From: Chryseobacterium piscicola
GTDB lineage: Bacteria; Bacteroidota; Bacteroidia; Flavobacteriales; Weeksellaceae
Direction of reading: 5' to 3'
Length of the DNA stretch: 64,000 nucleotides
Assembly (NCBI RefSeq): GCF_900156685.1
Contig: NZ_FTOJ01000005.1
Coordinates: forward strand, 186,001 to 250,000
This document shows positions 61,501 to 64,000 of this stretch, in pieces. The notes beneath the pieces are model-generated. The model did not search any database. It worked only from the letters and a program-made list of their open reading frames with translations, and had not been told where the DNA came from. How positions within the stretch are numbered: the stretch's first letter is position 1; each line of letters begins with the position of its first letter. Position numbers and translations under genes: made by a program.

Positions 61501-62127
61501 GAAATTATAGAAAAAATAAAAAGCTACGAAGGACTAGAAAATCTTCCAATTATTATCTTTACAGAACGCAGTCTTTCTGCTGCCGAAGAGCTGAAGATAA
61601 GAGAATATGCAAACTCCGTAGTGGTAAAAACAGCACATTCTTATCAAAGAATTTTAGATGAGGTAGGGCTTTTTCTTCATTTAGTAAAAGAAAAAAATAC
61701 GCAGGAAAACTATTTCTCTTCCAAAAATTTAGGCTCCCTTTCTGAAGTTTTAAGTGCGAAAAAAATATTGATTACAGATGACGACGCCAGAAATATATTC
61801 TCACTCAGCAAAGCTTTAGAAAAATACCAGGTTGAGGTAGTTGTGGCAATGGATGGTAAACAGGCGATAGAGCAGATGGCTCAGCATCCTGATATTGATG
61901 TCGTATTGATGGATATGATGATGCCCGAGATGGATGGCTATGCAACCATCCGTCAAATAAGGAAAAACCAAAAATATGCAAGATTGCCAATTATTGCAGT
62001 AACAGCAAAATCTATGGTAGGTGATCGCCAGAAATGTATTGATGCAGGTGCTTCAGATTATATTTCGAAACCGGTAGATTTAGATCAGCTTTTATCTTTA
62101 CTGAGAGTTTGGCTCTACGAAAATTAA
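58516..62127 (+). CDS. CHASE3-HAMP-GAF hybrid histidine kinase with three receiver domains
   Basis: 1203 residues. Membrane helix about 13-32, periplasmic CHASE3 domain about 38-170 (LLDSETGNRGYQLTGKANFL), second helix about 177-199, HAMP about 200-260, GAF about 285-435 (GAIYLLEDGVLKLTSAFGRE, LGEGIVGEAF). Residues about 436-520 are a long coiled coil full of Glu and Gln. The kinase core has H535 in FLANMSHELRTPLNSILL, NLISNAIKFTSQG, DSGIGIPKDKQ and GTGLGLSISREIAK. Three receivers follow, with D865 (LLDVQLPMMDGW), D986 (VILDIGTSKGNE) and D1133 (LMDMMMPEMDG). It senses a periplasmic or membrane signal and can spread phosphate through several receivers. Next to cheR and cheB genes; see findings. 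Confidence 0.93.
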   Translation: MAKKFLRNLQYGLGFSLFILILSSVASFLSYQRQINNREELSKSKRAITAMKDVMIALLDSETGNRGYQLTGKANFLEPYNKSIITLPKAMENAKAQEISDKEQLARINILESIVNYRIRNVQRFVNQRRRGIVMSEDEMITSKNKMDECRKIVRDFVKYEEGLLAIKNKNLNTSSTTTLVFILFSTLIAVLVTIFFYFKLKNDLIRRDILEKQLKAKDLEISRRVNAIKEIANRVAHGDYSLQAKDHVQDDLGDLVESLNNMTASLKNSFNQINASDWRQKGLATLNESLVGNKSLKEAAQESLNQLVSYGKCINGAIYLLEDGVLKLTSAFGREKSMKPAFDLGEGIVGEAFVKKEIKIFSDLNDENFTASFAGSDLIIKSIVLFPIILGRHIYGVIELSSSENFDKNTLDYFNEGIRNIALALNAAKSREKEQRLLEETQTQSEELQVQHSELESLNTELEAQTQKLQASEEELKVQQEELMQINAELEERSRSLEEKNHLIAERNVEIQKKAEELALSTKYKSEFLANMSHELRTPLNSILLLSRLMAENTEDNLNEDQIESAKVIQSSGTSLLELIDEILDLAKIESGKMTLENEMVQIEKVVQDVKNLFLPLISEKGLKFNVNISEKTTLQLETDRMRLDQVLRNLISNAIKFTSQGKIDFNISTHPEKKNFIIFSVKDSGIGIPKDKQAVIFEAFQQADGSTRRKFGGTGLGLSISREIAKLLGGELVLESEPNVGSEFSLIIPIKNNEVVSHHTAQEELLNVIQNDVEEIINLSDESRDVLKVSTNPVYEIPDEIKDDRNNITENDKVILIVEDDTNFAKALLKYSRKNGYKAVVIVRGDRAVEAAVRYKPVAILLDVQLPMMDGWQVMDALKSEVSVKHIPVHMMSVLQVKKESLMRGAIDFISKPVALDQMSEVFRKLEDALQQSPKVLIVEENDKHASALSYFLSNFNISLSVENNVEDSVKAFTKDDADCVILDIGTSKGNEYEIIEKIKSYEGLENLPIIIFTERSLSAAEELKIREYANSVVVKTAHSYQRILDEVGLFLHLVKEKNTQENYFSSKNLGSLSEVLSAKKILITDDDARNIFSLSKALEKYQVEVVVAMDGKQAIEQMAQHPDIDVVLMDMMMPEMDGYATIRQIRKNQKYARLPIIAVTAKSMVGDRQKCIDAGASDYISKPVDLDQLLSLLRVWLYEN

Positions 62128-62137
62128 TAGGAAATTG

Positions 62138-62503
62138 ATGAAGAATAAAATTTTGATTGTAGATGACGATCCGAGGAATATTTTTGCATTGAAACTTACT
62201 TTAAAAGCGAAAGGTTTTGAGGTGATTTCTGCCACAATGGCAGATGAAGCGATACAACTGATGAAAGAAAATACAGATCTTATCACTGTTTTATTGGATA
62301 TGATGATGCCTGAAATAGATGGTTATCATGCTCTAGCAATTATTTCTGAGACACCCGAAATAGCCAATATCCCAGTAATTGCTGTAACCGCTCAGGCGAT
62401 GCCGGGAGATAGTGAAAAATGCATTAATGCAGGCGCTAGAGATTATATAACCAAACCGATTAATGTAGAACTTTTGTTGAATGCAATTCAAAATATACTA
62501 TAA
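62138..62503 (+). CDS. Stand-alone receiver (CheY-like) protein
   Basis: 121 residues from the ATG at 62138 (a TTG one codon earlier is unlikely). A single receiver domain: ILIVDDDPRNIFALKLTLKA, D54 in LLDMMMPEIDGYHAL, Thr in VIAVTAQAMPGD and Lys in YITKPINVE. It closely resembles the third receiver of the preceding kinase (ITDDDARNIFSLSKALEKYQ, DMMMPEMDGY, AGASDYISKPV), which suggests duplication. It has no output domain, so it probably relays phosphate or acts by binding a partner. Its stop codon overlaps the cheR start (TAATG). Confidence 0.93.
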   Translation: MKNKILIVDDDPRNIFALKLTLKAKGFEVISATMADEAIQLMKENTDLITVLLDMMMPEIDGYHALAIISETPEIANIPVIAVTAQAMPGDSEKCINAGARDYITKPINVELLLNAIQNIL

Positions 62504-63333
62504 TGTTAGAGCCTAGTATAGTAAAAGATGAGGAAATAGAATATCTCATCAAGGATGTTGATGAACTTTATGGCTACGATTTTTCTAAATACAGCCGCGC
62601 TTCTTTCAAAAGAAGAGTCAATAGATTGTGTCTCATTGATAAATTTACCAGCTTCGCAGAACTACGCTATACCATCATTACAGAACCAGATTATCTGAAG
62701 CGTTTTGTAGAAGAAATTACGGTAAATGTTACAGAAATGTTTCGCGACCCCTCTTTTTTTAAAGAAATCAGAGAAAATATTTTGCCGCATCTAGGTACTT
62801 ATCCTTTGATTAGAATTTGGGTAGCGGGTTGCTCTACAGGTGAAGAAGCTTATTCTATGGCAATTTTGCTAAAAGAAGCCGGACTTTATGATAAATGTTT
62901 AATTTATGGTACAGATATCAATCCTTCGGTTTTAGAAAACGCAAGATCAGGCGTTTTTCCTATGCAACAAATGAAATTGTATTCTGAAAACTACATGCTT
63001 TCGGGAGGGAAAAAAGATTTTTCAGAATATTATACCGCCAATTATGACAGTGTGAAATTTGATAAATCTCTTCAAAAAAAACTCATACTTTCTACACATA
63101 ACTTGGTTTCAGACAGTTCTTTTAATAGTTTTCAACTTATTATTTGCCGAAATGTGCTTATTTATTTTGAAAAAGATCTCCAAGAAAGGGTTTTTAAACT
63201 TTTTGACGACAGTCTCGAGAATTTGGGTTATCTTGCTTTAGGCTCAAAAGAAACAATCAGATTTTCAAATTTAAAAAAATCCTACGAAAGCGTAAGCGAA
63301 CAAAAAATCTGGAAAAAAACAGAGCATCTGTAA
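62503..63333 (+). CDS. cheR: CheR-type protein-glutamate methyltransferase
   Basis: 276 residues. The N-terminal helical CheR_N part has FSKYSRASFKRRVNRLC. The SAM-binding part contains VEEITVNVTEMFRDPSFF, RIWVAGCSTGEEAYSMAILL, LIYGTDINPSVLENARSGVF and FQLIICRNVLIYFEKDLQ, all typical for CheR. No TPR tail and no C-terminal receptor-binding extension. CheR adds methyl groups to glutamates of chemoreceptors; no receptor gene lies here. It overlaps the receiver gene before it and the cheB gene after it by one or more bases (TAATG at both joints). Confidence 0.94.
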   Translation: MLEPSIVKDEEIEYLIKDVDELYGYDFSKYSRASFKRRVNRLCLIDKFTSFAELRYTIITEPDYLKRFVEEITVNVTEMFRDPSFFKEIRENILPHLGTYPLIRIWVAGCSTGEEAYSMAILLKEAGLYDKCLIYGTDINPSVLENARSGVFPMQQMKLYSENYMLSGGKKDFSEYYTANYDSVKFDKSLQKKLILSTHNLVSDSSFNSFQLIICRNVLIYFEKDLQERVFKLFDDSLENLGYLALGSKETIRFSNLKKSYESVSEQKIWKKTEHL

Positions 63334-63920
63334 TGCATAACCTAAAAACAACATATCATCCCGAATTACTGCTTATAGGGGGTTCTGCCGGTAGCTTAAA
63401 TGTTATTATGGAAATGCTTAAAGAGATTGATTTTTATTTAAGTTTTGCCATTGTAATTGTGGTACATAGAAAACCATATTCTACAAGTGTTCTTCCACAG
63501 CTATTGCAACAGATTACAGAATTAGAAGTGATAGAAATTGAGGATAAAATAGATATTGTTTCAAATAAAATTTATATTGCACCTTCAGATTATCATCTTT
63601 TGTTTGAAAATACAAAATCTGTATCTTTGGACAGTTCTGAAAAGATGAATTATTCTAGACCCTCAATTGATGTTACCTTCAGATCGGCTGCGGAAGTTTT
63701 TGGCTCTAAGATGATAGCTGTATTGCTTTCTGGAGCAAATGCAGACGGTGTAGAAGGTCTGAAATATGTGAAAAATAATGCAGGAAAAGTATGGATACAA
63801 AATCCAGATACTGCCCAAGTAGATTATATGCCCAGGATGGGAATACAAAGTGGCGTGAGCGATATCATATTTTATCCTGAAGAACTAGCCCAACTGCTGA
63901 AAAAGTGCAGTAAATTATAA
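63333..63920 (+). CDS. cheB: CheB-type methylesterase catalytic domain without receiver
   Basis: 195 residues. The catalytic triad of CheB is complete: S18 in LLIGGSAGSLNVI, H45 in IVVHRKPYSTSVLP and D138 in LLSGANADGVEGLKYV. The protein starts straight with the esterase domain, so the receiver that normally controls CheB is absent. CheB removes methyl groups put on glutamates by CheR, and can deamidate glutamine. Its start overlaps the cheR stop (TAATG). Without an attached receiver its activity may be governed by one of the free or kinase-linked receivers of the operon. Confidence 0.94.
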   Translation: MHNLKTTYHPELLLIGGSAGSLNVIMEMLKEIDFYLSFAIVIVVHRKPYSTSVLPQLLQQITELEVIEIEDKIDIVSNKIYIAPSDYHLLFENTKSVSLDSSEKMNYSRPSIDVTFRSAAEVFGSKMIAVLLSGANADGVEGLKYVKNNAGKVWIQNPDTAQVDYMPRMGIQSGVSDIIFYPEELAQLLKKCSKL

Positions 63921-63946
63921 AAATTAAAACAAACTAACTGAATAAA

Positions 63947-64000
63947 TGAACAAAAAGAAGATCTTGATTTTTGATGACGATACCACCATTTTAGATGTGG
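63947..64000 (+). CDS. Receiver-domain protein (partial, runs off the window)
   Basis: ATG at 63947 opens MNKKKILIFDDDTTILDV, the first strand and acidic cluster of a receiver domain, up to the window end. It lies 26 bases after cheB and continues the signalling operon. Whether it is a lone receiver or has an output domain cannot be seen. Confidence 0.85.

Overview
The window looks like chromosomal DNA of a Bacteroidota bacterium, most likely a flavobacterium of the Chryseobacterium type. The evidence is low GC, promoters of the Bacteroidota form (TTTG or TTG, about 17-21 bases, then TAnnTTTG), SusC/SusD and TonB receptors, a T9SS type A sorting domain, DUF5686 and BT_3928-type proteins, and almost no Shine-Dalgarno signals. 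No rRNA, tRNA, CRISPR array, insertion sequence or prophage was recognised. The genus is inferred from protein resemblance only.

Layout. 1-2 kb (minus): RNase G/E (cut by the window edge), a 29-residue very basic protein and an HU-type DNA-binding protein. 2-2.7 kb: a decayed LuxR-type gene. 2.7-5.6 kb: polA. 5.6-7.5 kb: a gene remnant, an Imm22-like orphan immunity protein, a possible small RNA with a strong terminator, and a DUF4256 protein. 7.7-12.8 kb: convergent M16 and S46 (DPP11-type) peptidases. 13.1-16.4 kb: an MgtC family protein, two pseudogene remnants (sugar O-acetyltransferase and DUF1349) and ligA. 16.6-26.9 kb: a likely phosphate-scavenging locus (Oar-like TonB receptor, glycerophosphodiester phosphodiesterase, SusC, SusD, calcineurin-like phosphoesterase). 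Its two main promoters carry the same 11-bp-phased TTAAAAC direct repeats. 27-37 kb: FabG-like reductase, prmA, an SH3-like protein, a stand-alone NIL-domain protein, a YiiX-like/DUF1801 pair, a large secreted T9SS cargo protein, an aminotransferase, a lipoprotein and murB. 37-43.4 kb (minus): a CPA2 antiporter, a LytTR two-component pair behind ald, and tsaE. 43.5-47.3 kb: dnaG, two small exported proteins and clpP. 47.6-50.5 kb (minus): tpiA, TerB-like, BT_3928-type and DUF1599 genes. 50.6-56.8 kb: folP and two tandem DUF5686 outer-membrane proteins. 57-64 kb: a tight signalling operon with two hybrid histidine kinases, a lone receiver, CheR, CheB and the start of another receiver protein.

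The two regions that most deserve follow-up are the phosphate-type locus with its shared phased operator, and the signalling operon, which has CheR and CheB but no visible chemoreceptor, CheA or CheW. In the latter, the long Glu/Gln-rich coiled coil of the CHASE3 kinase is a plausible methylation target. Smaller points of interest are several genes whose -7 box lies so close to the ATG that the mRNA may be leaderless, a DnaG whose zinc-binding cysteines are gone, a DPP11 specificity arginine, and three areas of gene decay.
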